64,000 nucleotides of DNA, from contig NZ_CP126110.1 of the NCBI RefSeq assembly GCF_030123405.1, positions 2,294,001 to 2,358,000 on the forward strand, written 5' to 3'. The position numbers and the translations under genes were made by a program. Within the stretch, counting starts at the first letter, position 1. Each line of letters starts with the position of its first letter. Of this stretch, positions 25,014 to 33,836 are shown piece after piece. Origin of the DNA: Neobacillus sp. WH10. GTDB taxonomy: Bacteria; Bacillota; Bacilli; Bacillales; Cytobacillaceae. Below the pieces are notes generated by a model. That model made no database searches. It was not told the DNA's origin and worked only from the letters and a program-made list of their open reading frames with translations.

Positions 25014-25601
25014 TCAATCTAGTATATAACTTTTCAAGTAGAATTTAGTAATCGCCAAGTATTCGCGCGTATACGATTTTATAACGGCCTTCCAAGGGGT
25101 CTTTGCAGGGAGACCTTGCACATCTAATCCCTGGTCTCTGGCTATGGAAATGGCACGGTAGAGATGAAAATTATTCGTAACCACCAGACCAACCTTTGCA
25201 TTCGAGGGAATAAGCTTTTTCGAAAAATTAATATTTTCATATGTATCTGTGGAGTGATCCTCTAAAATAATCCTTGTTTCGTTTATTCCTTGTTTTACAA
25301 GCTCTCTCTTAATGCATTCTGCTTCAGAAATATCTTCACCGGTGCCTTGTCCCCCTGATGCAATAACGATTGTATCCTTGTTTTCTTTTAAATATTTCGC
25401 CGCAGCATTAATTCTGCTTGCAAATGCCAGTGAGGGGACGGTGCTTTTTACTCTTGCCCCTAACACGATTAAATAATCAGCGTTTTTTGGTGCCTCCACA
25501 CGGCTATACTGGATTATCTTAAATTGCAGAAAACCAACATAAATTAGGCCTAAAATCACGAGAATACCTAATATGGATACCATTCTTTTCTTTTTCTTCA
25601 T
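25014..25601 (-). CDS. YdcF/SanA-family (DUF218) membrane-anchored protein
   Basis: A 195-residue protein with an N-terminal membrane anchor (residues 7-27) and a DUF218 domain facing outward. The conserved pieces are ADYLIVLGARVK, IVIASGGQGTGEDISEAECIK, ILEDHSTDTYENINFSKKL and LVVTNNFHLYRAISIARDQGLDVQGLPA. Relatives (SanA, YdcF, ElyC) act in envelope integrity; the biochemical activity of this one is unknown. A basic start (KKKKRM) supports the inside-positive topology. Confidence 0.85.
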   Translation of the reverse strand: MKKKKRMVSILGILVILGLIYVGFLQFKIIQYSRVEAPKNADYLIVLGARVKSTVPSLAFASRINAAAKYLKENKDTIVIASGGQGTGEDISEAECIKRELVKQGINETRIILEDHSTDTYENINFSKKLIPSNAKVGLVVTNNFHLYRAISIARDQGLDVQGLPAKTPWKAVIKSYTREYLAITKFYLKSYILD

Positions 25602-25710
25602 CTTTTCAAGTCCATTTCTATAAATTAATCATAACTATTAGTAATGTTATTATTCTGATAGTACCATAATATGACAGTTTTTGATATTTTAAATTATTTT
25701 AATAATAAAA

Positions 25711-25732
25711 GGTGCAGGAAATTTCCTGCACC
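25711..25732 (-). terminator. Intrinsic terminator of degV-like gene
   Basis: A perfect 22-bp palindrome (arms GGTGCAGGAAA/TTTCCTGCACC); on the minus strand it is followed by TTTTATTATT. Confidence 0.75.
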
Positions 25733-25764
25733 ATCTAACTATTCAAGGAATGTAATCGAGTCCT

Positions 25765-26613
25765 TTATTCGCATACCCATGACAGTCCAAGTGTTCCAAC
25801 ACCCGTATGAACACCTGCAACTGGAATAAGCATCAATATTTCTGTTTCAATCGCTGGGACCGTTTCGTTGATATATTTTTCAAGCTCGGTTGCTTTTTTA
25901 ATGTCATTCGCATGGACGATGACCACTTTCCGAACAGATTTAGTTTCAAGGTCCTCAGTCAATTTGTTTACCAGCCAAGCGATAGCCTTTTTTTCGGTTC
26001 GGACTTTATCTTTTATTTTTGCAGCGCCATCTTCAATCGCTAAGATTGGTTTAATATTAAATAGAGAGGCTAATAATTTTTGGCTGCCTGATACGCGGCC
26101 GCTTTTATGAAGCTGGTCCAGATTTGAAGGAACTAAATACAAACGTGTATATTCCCGTAATGCATTTAATTGTGTTACCACTTCACCTGCGTCAAGCCCT
26201 CGATCTACTAGTTCAATTCCTTTTTTTATTAAATATGAAAGAGGATAGGAACCAGTTTGTGAATCAATTGCAAACAGTTTAAAATTTTCCATGCCTGCTG
26301 CAATTACCGATGCTTGATAGGTACCAGTTAATATACTGGAAGCATGAATAGCTATTCCACAGTCATATTCTTCCTTTAACTTGTTATAAAGCTCTACAAA
26401 ATCATTGATGGATGGTTGGGATGTTTGAAATTTCCCATCCTCGTTTTGCATTCGCTCATAAAATTCCTGTTCAGAAATATCGATCGTTTCTTTGTAGAAT
26501 TCATCGTTAATAACAACGTGCAGGGGAATAACATGTATATGATTCTGCTCAATAAATTCCTTACTAAGAGAGGCAGTTGTGTCGGTGATCCACGCAATTT
26601 TTGTTTTGTTCAT
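25765..26613 (-). CDS. DegV-family fatty-acid-binding protein
   Basis: A 282-residue DegV/FakB-type protein. It opens with KIAWITDTTASLSKEFIEQ, where the TDTTASL loop binds the acyl carboxylate. It continues with FQTSQPSINDFVELY, the IHASSILTGTYQAS loop and GRVSGSQKLLASLFNIKPIL, all family hallmarks. FakB proteins present fatty acids to the kinase FakA; whether this paralog does so is inference, as no fakA lies in the window. The ribosome binding site is AAAGGATGGGG. Confidence 0.92.
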   Translation of the reverse strand: MNKTKIAWITDTTASLSKEFIEQNHIHVIPLHVVINDEFYKETIDISEQEFYERMQNEDGKFQTSQPSINDFVELYNKLKEEYDCGIAIHASSILTGTYQASVIAAGMENFKLFAIDSQTGSYPLSYLIKKGIELVDRGLDAGEVVTQLNALREYTRLYLVPSNLDQLHKSGRVSGSQKLLASLFNIKPILAIEDGAAKIKDKVRTEKKAIAWLVNKLTEDLETKSVRKVVIVHANDIKKATELEKYINETVPAIETEILMLIPVAGVHTGVGTLGLSWVCE

Positions 26614-26783
26614 ATAATCCCCATCCTTTAGCGATCATCTTTAATATATTGATATAAAATCCAATTTTACTAGCTAGGGTCAACATTACAAAAATAGATA
26701 GTATATGGCTAGTTACATTTGTCATGCTCACAAGTGAACAATTTGTGAATTCTCCATGTATAAAGGATTCAAAAATAATAAAG

Positions 26784-26826
26784 TGTGATTAAAATCACTT
26801 AGTCGTTGTGAATTTATTTATATAAT
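26784..26826 (+). promoter_or_regulatory. hmp promoter with FNR/Rex-type palindrome centred near -41.5
   Basis: TATAAT (26821-26826) has no good -35. TGTGATTAAAATCACT (26784-26799; TGTGA-N6-TCACt) is centred at 26791.5, about 41.5 nt before a start predicted 7 nt downstream of the -10. This is the class II activator position of FNR-type proteins. Rex sites share the same core, so the factor is not certain. Confidence 0.55.
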
Positions 26827-26865
26827 CACTATGGAAATAGTGAAAATGTTCGAGGAGTGATTAAT

Positions 26866-28080
26866 GTGCTAGATCAAAAAACAATTGAAATTATTAAATC
26901 TACTGTACCAGTCTTAGAAAAACACGGAGAAACTATTACAACCCGCTTTTATCAATTGATGTTTGGGAACCATCCTGAATTATTAAATATCTTTAATCAT
27001 GCCAATCAAAAACAAGGGAGACAACAAAAAGCACTTGCTGGTACTGTTTATGCAGCTGCCATGTATATTGACAATCTCGAAGCCATCCTTCCTGTTGTTC
27101 AACAAATTGCTCATAAACATAGAAGTCTCGGCGTTAAGCCTGAACATTATCCAATTGTTGGGAAGCATCTTTTATTAGCGATAAAGGATGTACTAGGCGA
27201 AGCGGCAACAGACGAAATAATCAAAGCATGGGCCGATGCCTATAACGTAATTGCAGATGCGTTTATCGGAGTAGAAGCTGAAATGTATGATGCAGCAATA
27301 AATCAAGAGGGGGGCTGGGATGGATTCCGCAACTTTATTGTTGACCGCAAAGTAATCGAAAGTGATGTTATTACTTCTTTCTACTTGAGACCGGAAGATA
27401 ACAACGGAATAGCAAGATTTATCCCTGGTCAATATATTAGCATTAAATTAGAAATTAACGGAGAAGAGTACACACACATTCGTCAATATAGCCTTTCGGA
27501 TGCTCCAGGAAAAGACTATTACCGGATTAGCGTTAAGCGTGAAGCGGGAACGGCAAATCCAGATGGAATGGTGTCTAATTATTTGCATGATACAGTGAGC
27601 GAAGGGGATATCCTTAAAGTTAGTGCACCTGCTGGTGATTTTGTGCTTGATACGAAAAAAACTACTCCTGTTGTATTGCTTAGCGGTGGTGTTGGTTTAA
27701 CACCAATGATGAGTATGTTAAAAACTATTGTCGAAGTACAGCCTAGTCGTAAGGTAACGTTCGTACACGCTGCAGTAAATGGAAATGTCCATGCACTACG
27801 AAATGAGGTTGATGAATTAGCAGCTCTTGATCATGTGAATTCATTTATTTTTTATGATTCTCCAACAGAAGAGGATCGCTTGAACAATCGATTTGATGTT
27901 GAAGGTTATATAACACATGATTGGATAAAGGACAATATCTCCTTCGAGGATGCTGACTTTTATTTCTGCGGACCCGTTCCTTTTATGAGAGCAATAAACC
28001 GCTCATTAAGAAGTTTAGGAGTAAACGAAGATAGAATTCACTTTGAGTTCTTTGGACCAAAAGGGAATTTAGAAGAATAA
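26866..28080 (+). CDS. hmp: Flavohemoglobin, nitric oxide dioxygenase
   Basis: A 404-residue cytoplasmic NO dioxygenase converting NO and O2 to nitrate with NAD(P)H. The globin domain (1-140) starts LDQKTIEIIKSTVPVLEKHGE, very like B. subtilis Hmp, and has the proximal histidine in AHKHRSLGVKPEHYP. The FAD domain has RQYSLSD; the NAD domain has VVLLSGGVGLTPMMSM and YFCGPVPFM. GTG 26866 is chosen over GTG 26857 because GAGGAG lies 8 nt upstream and the N-terminus matches the family. A palindrome of FNR/Rex type overlaps the promoter. It is monocistronic with a strong terminator. Confidence 0.96.
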   Translation: MLDQKTIEIIKSTVPVLEKHGETITTRFYQLMFGNHPELLNIFNHANQKQGRQQKALAGTVYAAAMYIDNLEAILPVVQQIAHKHRSLGVKPEHYPIVGKHLLLAIKDVLGEAATDEIIKAWADAYNVIADAFIGVEAEMYDAAINQEGGWDGFRNFIVDRKVIESDVITSFYLRPEDNNGIARFIPGQYISIKLEINGEEYTHIRQYSLSDAPGKDYYRISVKREAGTANPDGMVSNYLHDTVSEGDILKVSAPAGDFVLDTKKTTPVVLLSGGVGLTPMMSMLKTIVEVQPSRKVTFVHAAVNGNVHALRNEVDELAALDHVNSFIFYDSPTEEDRLNNRFDVEGYITHDWIKDNISFEDADFYFCGPVPFMRAINRSLRSLGVNEDRIHFEFFGPKGNLEE

Positions 28081-28089
28081 AAAAAGAGC

Positions 28090-28123
28090 AAGCCGGTTTC
28101 CAATTAGGAAGCCGGCTTTTTTT
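28090..28123 (+). terminator. Intrinsic terminator of hmp
   Basis: AAGCCGGTTTCC (28090-28101) pairs with GGAAGCCGGCTT (28107-28118) with one G-U pair, followed by TTTTT. Confidence 0.85.
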
Positions 28124-28278
28124 AGGGGTCCTACGATGGATTCCTTTTCAGTTTTTGAGGAAAAATTAAGATTTATTGAATCTTTTCAGCAATTAAATTG
28201 AAATAACCGCATTGAAAGTTTGATTCATATCACAACTATGATTAAATAATAGAAAAGGGCCGAAAAGGATGTTTTATC

Positions 28279-29055
28279 ATGAATAAAAATGTCATTCGTT
28301 CGATTACTGTAATAGCGGTATTATTTTGCCTTCTCTGGCTGATTGGGCTTGGCTGGGCAGTGGGGGAGTATTATGCCGGTAAACCGGAAAAAGTTCCGGA
28401 ATTAACCACTGTTAATAAGAAAGTGGAGAACAAAAAAGGATTGAACATAGTAGCACTTGGTGACTCTTTAACTAGAGGCACAGGTGATGAGTCTGGAAAA
28501 GGCTATGTGGGAGTCTTGACAGATGAAATTAAAGAAAAGACAAAGCAGCCGGTTCAGCTAACTAATCTTGGCATCAACGGTCAAAGATCTGATCAGCTGC
28601 GCGAACAGGTTCAGGAAACGGAAGTCGGGCGACAAATTCAAAAAGCAGATATGGTATTGGTGACGATTGGGGGGAACGATTTGTTCCGCGGTGGTCAAGG
28701 ATTAGCGGATTTAAAAGCAGAAGACATTGCGGCGATTGAAAAAAAATATCTTGATAACCTGAATTTTATTTTTAATCAAATTCGAAAAAATAACAGTGAC
28801 GCCAATGTGTTTTTTATTGGTCTATATAATCCCTTTATTGAGTTAGATCAAGGAAAAGAGATCTCCAAAGTCATTCGCCATTGGAATTATGACAGCGCGG
28901 AAGTAAGTGCCGTCTATCCAAAAATCGTGTTTGTGCCAACGTTTGACTTGTTTGAGTTAAAGGTAAACGACTATCTTTATTCGGACAAGTTTCATCCAAA
29001 TTCAAAAGGGTACCGTTTAATTGCTGAACGAGTAGCCTCATTGCTCACCTGGTAA
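28279..29055 (+). CDS. SGNH/GDSL-family hydrolase, membrane-anchored (YpmR-like)
   Basis: A 258-residue esterase-like protein with an N-terminal signal anchor (residues 7-27, VIAVLFCLLWLIGLGWAVG). SGNH blocks are visible: block I VALGDSLTRGTGD (nucleophile Ser), block II LGINGQRSDQL, block III VTIGGNDLF and block V DKFHPNSKGY (Asp and His). The active site is predicted to face outside the membrane. It lies 13 nt upstream of the ABC ATPase gene, suggesting co-transcription with the exporter. The substrate is unknown. Confidence 0.88.
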   Translation: MNKNVIRSITVIAVLFCLLWLIGLGWAVGEYYAGKPEKVPELTTVNKKVENKKGLNIVALGDSLTRGTGDESGKGYVGVLTDEIKEKTKQPVQLTNLGINGQRSDQLREQVQETEVGRQIQKADMVLVTIGGNDLFRGGQGLADLKAEDIAAIEKKYLDNLNFIFNQIRKNNSDANVFFIGLYNPFIELDQGKEISKVIRHWNYDSAEVSAVYPKIVFVPTFDLFELKVNDYLYSDKFHPNSKGYRLIAERVASLLTW

Positions 29056-29068
29056 GGAGAGGAAAACA

Positions 29069-29983
29069 ATGGAGAAAAAAATCACATTGTCAGTTAAGAA
29101 ATTAAAAAAAGTAATTGGGAAAAGAGAAATCATCAAGGGGCTAACGTTTGATTTATGTGAAGGAGAAGTGTTCGGGTTCTTGGGACCAAATGGTGCCGGC
29201 AAAACAACTACCATCCGAATGCTTGTTGGTTTGATTAAACCGACATCTGGCAGTGTTCACATTTGTGGTTACAGTATCGAGGATCAATTCCAGGAGGCAG
29301 TGCGTAATCTTGGCTGCATTGTTGAAAATCCGGAGCTTTATCCGTACCTTTCGGGATATAATAATCTACTCCATTTTGCAAGGATGCTTAATAAAATTGG
29401 CGAGGATCGGATTAAAGAAGTTACTGAGCTTGTTGGGTTAACGGAAAGAATTCATGACAAAGTAAAAACTTATTCACTTGGAATGCGACAGCGCCTCGGA
29501 ATTGCCCAAGCACTTTTAGGAGAACCAAAAGTGTTGATTCTCGATGAACCGACTAATGGATTGGATCCGGCAGGGATTCGTGAAATGAGACAATTTATTA
29601 GGTTTCTGGCCGAAAAAGAAGGTCTAAGCGTCCTTGTGTCAAGCCATCTATTGAGTGAAATTCAATTATTATGTGATCGGGTAGCAATCATATCAAAAGG
29701 GACGATTATTCGAGTCGATACCGTTTCTAAGTTGCTTGCGAATCGTGAAAGAGTGGTTTGGCGTATAGCGCCATTTGATAAGGGAAAACAAGTATTAAGT
29801 TCCTTAACAAGCATTGAAGCAAAAGAAGACGGTACCATCCTAACAATGTTTGATGAACAGAAGACACCAGAATGGAATAGGCAGCTTGTTGAAGCGGGTG
29901 TAGCTGTAACAGAAATGAATCGGAAAATGCCAGTGCTTGAAGATTTATTCCTCGAACTAACGGGGGGTGACAGCATTGAATAA
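29069..29983 (+). CDS. ABC-2-type transporter ATP-binding protein
   Basis: A 304-residue ATPase of the DrrA/BcrA class. Walker A is GPNGAGKTTT, the Q-loop region is IVENPELYPYLSGYNNL, the signature is YSLGMRQRLGIAQALL, Walker B is VLILDEPTNGLDP and the switch is SSHLLSE. The C-terminal 80 residues form the accessory domain typical of ABC-2 drug or antibiotic exporters. The ribosome binding site is AAGGAGAGG. The end overlaps the permease gene by 8 nt, so the two subunits are coupled. Confidence 0.92.
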   Translation: MEKKITLSVKKLKKVIGKREIIKGLTFDLCEGEVFGFLGPNGAGKTTTIRMLVGLIKPTSGSVHICGYSIEDQFQEAVRNLGCIVENPELYPYLSGYNNLLHFARMLNKIGEDRIKEVTELVGLTERIHDKVKTYSLGMRQRLGIAQALLGEPKVLILDEPTNGLDPAGIREMRQFIRFLAEKEGLSVLVSSHLLSEIQLLCDRVAIISKGTIIRVDTVSKLLANRERVVWRIAPFDKGKQVLSSLTSIEAKEDGTILTMFDEQKTPEWNRQLVEAGVAVTEMNRKMPVLEDLFLELTGGDSIE

Positions 29984-30956
29984 ATTGATTCAAAATGAAA
30001 TGATGAAGCTGATTGCCAAAAAGCGGTTGGTTGTGATTGCGATCATTATAGGTGTTCTAGTTATGTTATTTACATATGCACAATATAAGCAAGTACAAAC
30101 ACAACATGAAAAATTAGGAACGAGTGATTGGCGTACGATTTTACAGCAGCAAATTGTTGATACGACAAACCGATTGAGCAGCAGTAGAATTTCTGACGAA
30201 TGGAAGAAACAACTGCAAATATCCTTACAGCAGCAACAATATTATCTAGATCATGATATTAATCCAGCAGAGCCGGGTGCACCTACATTCATGAGAATCT
30301 TTTTGGAAAACTCGATTGATCTTTTTATTCCATTAATGGTTATGGTCATTGCAAGTGATTTGGTTTCTTCTGAACACAGTTTAGGTTCGATCAAGCTTTT
30401 ATTGACTAGACCGGTGAAAAGGTGGAAGGTACTGTTAAGTAAATATATCACCCTTTGTTTAGCTATTTCATTAATCATTGCGATTGCTGGTATCCTCTCC
30501 TATTTAATTTCCGGAGCAGTATTTGGCTATAAAGGCTGGGGGGCACCAATCTTAACAGGTTTTAATGTGACGGATACAGGGTTAAACACCTCAGAGGTCA
30601 GACTCTTAAGTTTGTGGAAGTTTTTATTAATGGATTTTGGATTGGTTTGGTTTGTCGCGATTGTAGTAGGGACATTATCATTTATGCTTTCTGTTTTAAT
30701 CCGAAGTACAGCAGCCGGAATGGGCGTGATGCTTGCGGCGTTAATCTCTGGAGCAATTTTGAATAATATGGTATCCTCTTGGGAATCTGCTAAATACTTT
30801 TTTATGGTTAATTTAAGGTTAACAGACTATATGAAAGGAACTGCTCCGCCAATTGAGGGAATGAATCTCTCATTCTCTATGCTGGTTCTGTTCGTTTGGT
30901 GGGCCGCTGCTTTATTCGTCTCATTTTTTGCCTTTACGAAAAAGGATGTTTATTAA
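29976..30956 (+). CDS. ABC-2-type transporter permease
   Basis: A 326-residue permease partner of the preceding ATPase. A first helix (RLVVIAIIIGVLVMLFTYAQ) is followed by a large extracytoplasmic helical loop rich in Gln, then five helices near residues 110-130, 155-180, 220-245, 250-270 and 300-320. SSEHSLGSIKLLLTRPVKRW is the conserved ABC-2 cytoplasmic loop. The TTG at 29976 is preferred over GTG 29967, which falls inside the GGGGGGTGA ribosome binding site. The transported substrate is unknown. Confidence 0.88.
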   Translation: MNKLIQNEMMKLIAKKRLVVIAIIIGVLVMLFTYAQYKQVQTQHEKLGTSDWRTILQQQIVDTTNRLSSSRISDEWKKQLQISLQQQQYYLDHDINPAEPGAPTFMRIFLENSIDLFIPLMVMVIASDLVSSEHSLGSIKLLLTRPVKRWKVLLSKYITLCLAISLIIAIAGILSYLISGAVFGYKGWGAPILTGFNVTDTGLNTSEVRLLSLWKFLLMDFGLVWFVAIVVGTLSFMLSVLIRSTAAGMGVMLAALISGAILNNMVSSWESAKYFFMVNLRLTDYMKGTAPPIEGMNLSFSMLVLFVWWAAALFVSFFAFTKKDVY

Positions 30957-30960
30957 TGAC

Positions 30961-30991
30961 AAGCTATCCCTAATAATGGGGGTAGCTTTTG
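30961..30991 (+). terminator. Intrinsic terminator of SGNH-ABC operon
   Basis: AAGCTA-CCC (30961-30970) pairs with GGG-TAGCTT (30978-30988), followed by TTGTT. The stem is imperfect. Confidence 0.55.
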
Positions 30992-31083
30992 TTAATGTCA
31001 AAATAAGTAAAAAAATTTGAGGGAAAATTAAAAATTTTATAAAATGGTTGTGTAAATATATAAAGGGAAATGGGGAAATTATT

Positions 31084-31452
31084 ATGTCATTCGTGATAAA
31101 AAAAATCGATCATGTCCAGCTTGCTGCACCAAAAGGCTGTGAAGTGGAGGCAAGAGCATTTTTTGCTGGAATCCTTGGGTTAACAGAGGTAGAAAAGCCG
31201 GAGGAATTGAAAAAGCGAGGTGGAGTATGGTTTGAGTTTGGAACGTTTCAAATTCACATTGGAGTAGAAGAACCATTTACTCCCGCTAAAAAGGCGCACC
31301 CTGCCTTCGTTGTGGAAAATATAGAAGAATTAAAAACGCATCTTAGTAAAAATCGTGTTGCTTTTTCGGCGGACGACAATCTCCCTGGAGCAAGTAGAAT
31401 TCATGTCCATGACCCGTTTGGCAATCGTCTTGAATTTTTAGAGTGGCTATAA
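31084..31452 (+). CDS. VOC-family (glyoxalase-like) protein
   Basis: A 122-residue single VOC module. It opens with IKKIDHVQLAAPKG, where the histidine is the first metal ligand, continues with the FFAGILGLTEVEKPEELKKRGGVWFEFG strand-turn pattern and FQIHIGVE, and ends with VHDPFGNRLEFLEW, where the last glutamate is the usual ligand. Such proteins include lyases, dioxygenases and resistance proteins; nothing here selects one. The ATG at 31084 follows GGGGAAA. The gene stands alone. Confidence 0.88.
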   Translation: MSFVIKKIDHVQLAAPKGCEVEARAFFAGILGLTEVEKPEELKKRGGVWFEFGTFQIHIGVEEPFTPAKKAHPAFVVENIEELKTHLSKNRVAFSADDNLPGASRIHVHDPFGNRLEFLEWL

Positions 31453-31468
31453 ATTTAACATTAAAATA

Positions 31469-31581
31469 GCCCCACTCCAAATGATAGGAATGGGGCAGTT
31501 CGCCTTAAAGTTGGGGGATTTAAGGCCATTTGGGATTATTCTATTCAAATGGCTGTCAGGGGGGAGGGGATTCCTGCAGCC
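31469..31581. other. Chain of four overlapping hairpins, unexplained
   Basis: The space between the VOC and ndh 3' ends folds into a series of hairpins. H1 is 31469-31478 with 31487-31496 (9 of 10 pairs). H2 is GCCTTAAA 31502-31509 with TTTAAGGC 31519-31526. H3 is GCCATTTG 31525-31532 with CAAATGGC 31546-31553. H4 is GGCTG 31551-31555 with CAGCC 31577-31581. H2 and H3 share 2 nt and H3 and H4 share 3 nt, so they compete. Loops of H2 and H4 are G-rich. H1 may terminate the VOC transcript, but no T run follows it on the plus strand. Confidence 0.5.
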
Positions 31582-31611
31582 AAGGAAAAAAGCAATGTGA
31601 ATTAGTTATAA

Positions 31612-32835
31612 TTATTGCTTCGCTGTTATTTTTACAGGCTCACGGTTAACACCAATGTGCTGCTTGATAATCAGAGATGGACCGCCAAGATTAAACAAGT
31701 AGCGAGCCTCAATAACTTGTTTCATAAATGCTCCAAAAAGCCCGGATAAGCGGAAATTACCTACTTTACCAACTGCGGCCATGAGACCGATTGATGCTAC
31801 AGATCCTTTGTGGTGATATTCAAACGATGTTAATGATTCACCTCGTAGCGCAGCAACAATATTTTTCGCACAGACCGGTGCTTGTTGTAAGGCTACTTGT
31901 GCAGTCGGAGGAAGTGCAGACTTCTCATCCTTCATAAATAACGAACAGTCTCCAATACTAAAGACATTTTTCATGTTTTTAACACGAAGATAAGAATCCA
32001 CCGCAATCTTGCCTTTTTCAATTGGTAATCCCCAATTGTGAACAATCGTATTCCCTTTTACACCACAAGACCAGATTAATGTTTTTGTTGGAACTTCTCG
32101 ATTATTTTCAAGGACCACTTTTTCTGGTGTACATTCCAGTATTTTTGTAGAAGTGATTAATTCAATATTACGCTTTTCTAAAACTTCAGTTGTGTATTGA
32201 ATGGATTCCTTAGGGAAAAATGGAATGACAGATGGAGCAGCCTCAATACCAACAATTTTTATTTTTTCAAACGGTATATTATGTTCTTTACAAAGTTTTG
32301 GTAGTGCATCTGCCAGTTCTCCAAGCATCTCGATTCCGGTAAAGCCTCCGCCAGCTACAGCAAAGGTTAAACGAGAAGGATCATGGTCTTCTTTATAAAG
32401 ATTTAATTGTTTGATGATTTGGTGGTAAATGGTTTTTGAGCTTCTAAAGCTGCGAATCTCAAAAGCATTTTCTTTAACACCTTTAGTACCATATGTTTCA
32501 ACCTCAAATCCAAGAGCAATTATTAAATAATCATATTTAACAGTATCTCCACCTTCAAGGTGAACTTCTTGTGTATTGATATTAACAGAGGATACTGCAG
32601 CTTTTAAGAACCGAGTCTTGTTTGGATTAATTAGTTCAGGTATAGACATGGCAATTTGGCGGTCTGCTGCGGTGCCAACTCCTGTCTTATGTAGTTGTGT
32701 TGAAAGGTAATGATATTCATGTTTATTAATGAGCGTAACATCTGCTTCGCCAGACTTTAATAATTTTTCTAATTTTTTACTTGTAATAATACCGCCATAG
32801 CCTCCACCTAGGATTACGATTTTTGGTTTTGACAT
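31612..32835 (-). CDS. ndh: Type II NADH dehydrogenase (NDH-2)
   Basis: A 407-residue flavoprotein that oxidises NADH and reduces menaquinone at the membrane without pumping protons. The FAD Rossmann motif is VILGGGYGG (residues 7-15). The NADH-binding motif is FAVAGGGFTGIEMLGELAD near residue 160, and the quinone-site/FAD motif is IGDCSLF with PPTAQVALQQA near 310-330. The C-terminal amphipathic region has basic residues for membrane attachment. Two Rex-type palindromes upstream suggest the NADH/NAD+-sensing loop known for B. subtilis ndh. It could be a YumB-type paralog rather than the main NDH. Confidence 0.88.
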   Translation of the reverse strand: MSKPKIVILGGGYGGIITSKKLEKLLKSGEADVTLINKHEYHYLSTQLHKTGVGTAADRQIAMSIPELINPNKTRFLKAAVSSVNINTQEVHLEGGDTVKYDYLIIALGFEVETYGTKGVKENAFEIRSFRSSKTIYHQIIKQLNLYKEDHDPSRLTFAVAGGGFTGIEMLGELADALPKLCKEHNIPFEKIKIVGIEAAPSVIPFFPKESIQYTTEVLEKRNIELITSTKILECTPEKVVLENNREVPTKTLIWSCGVKGNTIVHNWGLPIEKGKIAVDSYLRVKNMKNVFSIGDCSLFMKDEKSALPPTAQVALQQAPVCAKNIVAALRGESLTSFEYHHKGSVASIGLMAAVGKVGNFRLSGLFGAFMKQVIEARYLFNLGGPSLIIKQHIGVNREPVKITAKQ

Positions 32836-32884
32836 ATTTCCCCACTCCTAATATCCATCTTTATATGGTTTTCTATAAATATTT

Positions 32885-32959
32885 TTGTGAAAAGATTCAC
32901 AATTAAAGTGTAAAAAATTTGAGCTAATGCCCAATTTTTAAATGTGAAATATTTCACAT
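32885..32959 (-). promoter_or_regulatory. Two Rex-type operators upstream of ndh
   Basis: TTGTGAAAAGATTCACAA (32885-32902) and ATGTGAAATATTTCACAT (32942-32959) each match the Rex consensus TTGTGAA-N4-TTCACAA, the first exactly and the second except at its outermost bases. Their centres are 57 bp apart. Paired Rex sites controlling ndh are established in B. subtilis, giving feedback from the NADH/NAD+ ratio. Confidence 0.8.
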
Positions 32960-33119
32960 ATCTTCTATATTCATAGAATACGACAATTTAATAAACATCT
33001 CAAGTTTTTTTTTACTAAATTTATGTCCAATTGGTAAATTTTTTTCGACTAACTGGGAATGATAATTTCGTGCTGAAAAAATTAGGTTAAATTTCTAAGA
33101 AGAATGGAAGGGGATATTT

Positions 33120-33668
33120 ATGAAACTTAAACTGCTATTTTTAACAATGGCATTATTATTATCAGTGCCAGGTTTGACTGCTGCAAATGATTCTTTACCA
33201 GCAGATCATGAGGAAAAACCTTGCGATTGCAAGGAAGGCAAGCAGCACCAAATGATGCATAAAGACTGGCAGGCATTGATGAAGGAGAGAGAGCAAAAGC
33301 TCCTTACATGGGTAGACCAATATACACCAAGCAAAAAGGAAGAATGGACCCAAGTTCTTACGGAAAAAAAGACACTTCGCAAACAATGGATGAGTCCTGA
33401 AAATGCTGCTAAACGTGAGAAATGGAAAAAAGATAAAATGGTCAAAATGGAGGAACTTAAAAAGCAGTTTAATGAAGGAAAGATAACGAAAGAAGAATTT
33501 ATGAAGCAGGTACATGGTGGTAAAAAGATGCAACACTGGCAAACGTTCCGAGAATTAAATATGGCGATTGAAAATAAGGATGATAAAAAGGCAGTTGTAC
33601 TTCTTAATCACCTTTTAAATCAAATGAAAGAGCATAACAAAATAATGAAAGATATGTTGAAAAAGTAA
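33120..33668 (+). CDS. Hypothetical secreted, lysine-rich helical protein
   Basis: A 182-residue protein with a signal peptide (KLKLLFLTMALLLSVPGLTAA, cleavage near residue 22). The mature protein is strongly charged and helical, with repeated K/E/W/M residues (WTQVLTEKKTLRKQW, KREKWKKDKMVKMEELKKQF), so a coiled-coil or helical bundle is likely. A CDC pair near residue 36 precedes a histidine cluster (KQHQMMHKDW). The function is not recognised. It has its own terminator, and the ribosome binding site is GGAAGGGG. Confidence 0.7.
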   Translation: MKLKLLFLTMALLLSVPGLTAANDSLPADHEEKPCDCKEGKQHQMMHKDWQALMKEREQKLLTWVDQYTPSKKEEWTQVLTEKKTLRKQWMSPENAAKREKWKKDKMVKMEELKKQFNEGKITKEEFMKQVHGGKKMQHWQTFRELNMAIENKDDKKAVVLLNHLLNQMKEHNKIMKDMLKK

Positions 33669-33685
33669 TAATCAGTTTTAAAAAA

Positions 33686-33717
33686 AGTCAATTCTAAAAC
33701 CGAATTGACTTTTTTTG
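33686..33717 (+). terminator. Intrinsic terminator
   Basis: AGTCAATTC (33686-33694) pairs with GAATTGACT (33702-33710), followed by TTTTTTT. Confidence 0.85.
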
Positions 33718-33836
33718 TTGTAGGTTCCCGATATAGAATGGAAATTATTTGATGTATTTGTTAATAATTATGAGTGCTAAAATGCAGACCTTGAGGGAAT
33801 ATTGAAGAGGTAGAAAGTCTCAGAAGGAGGATTTCA

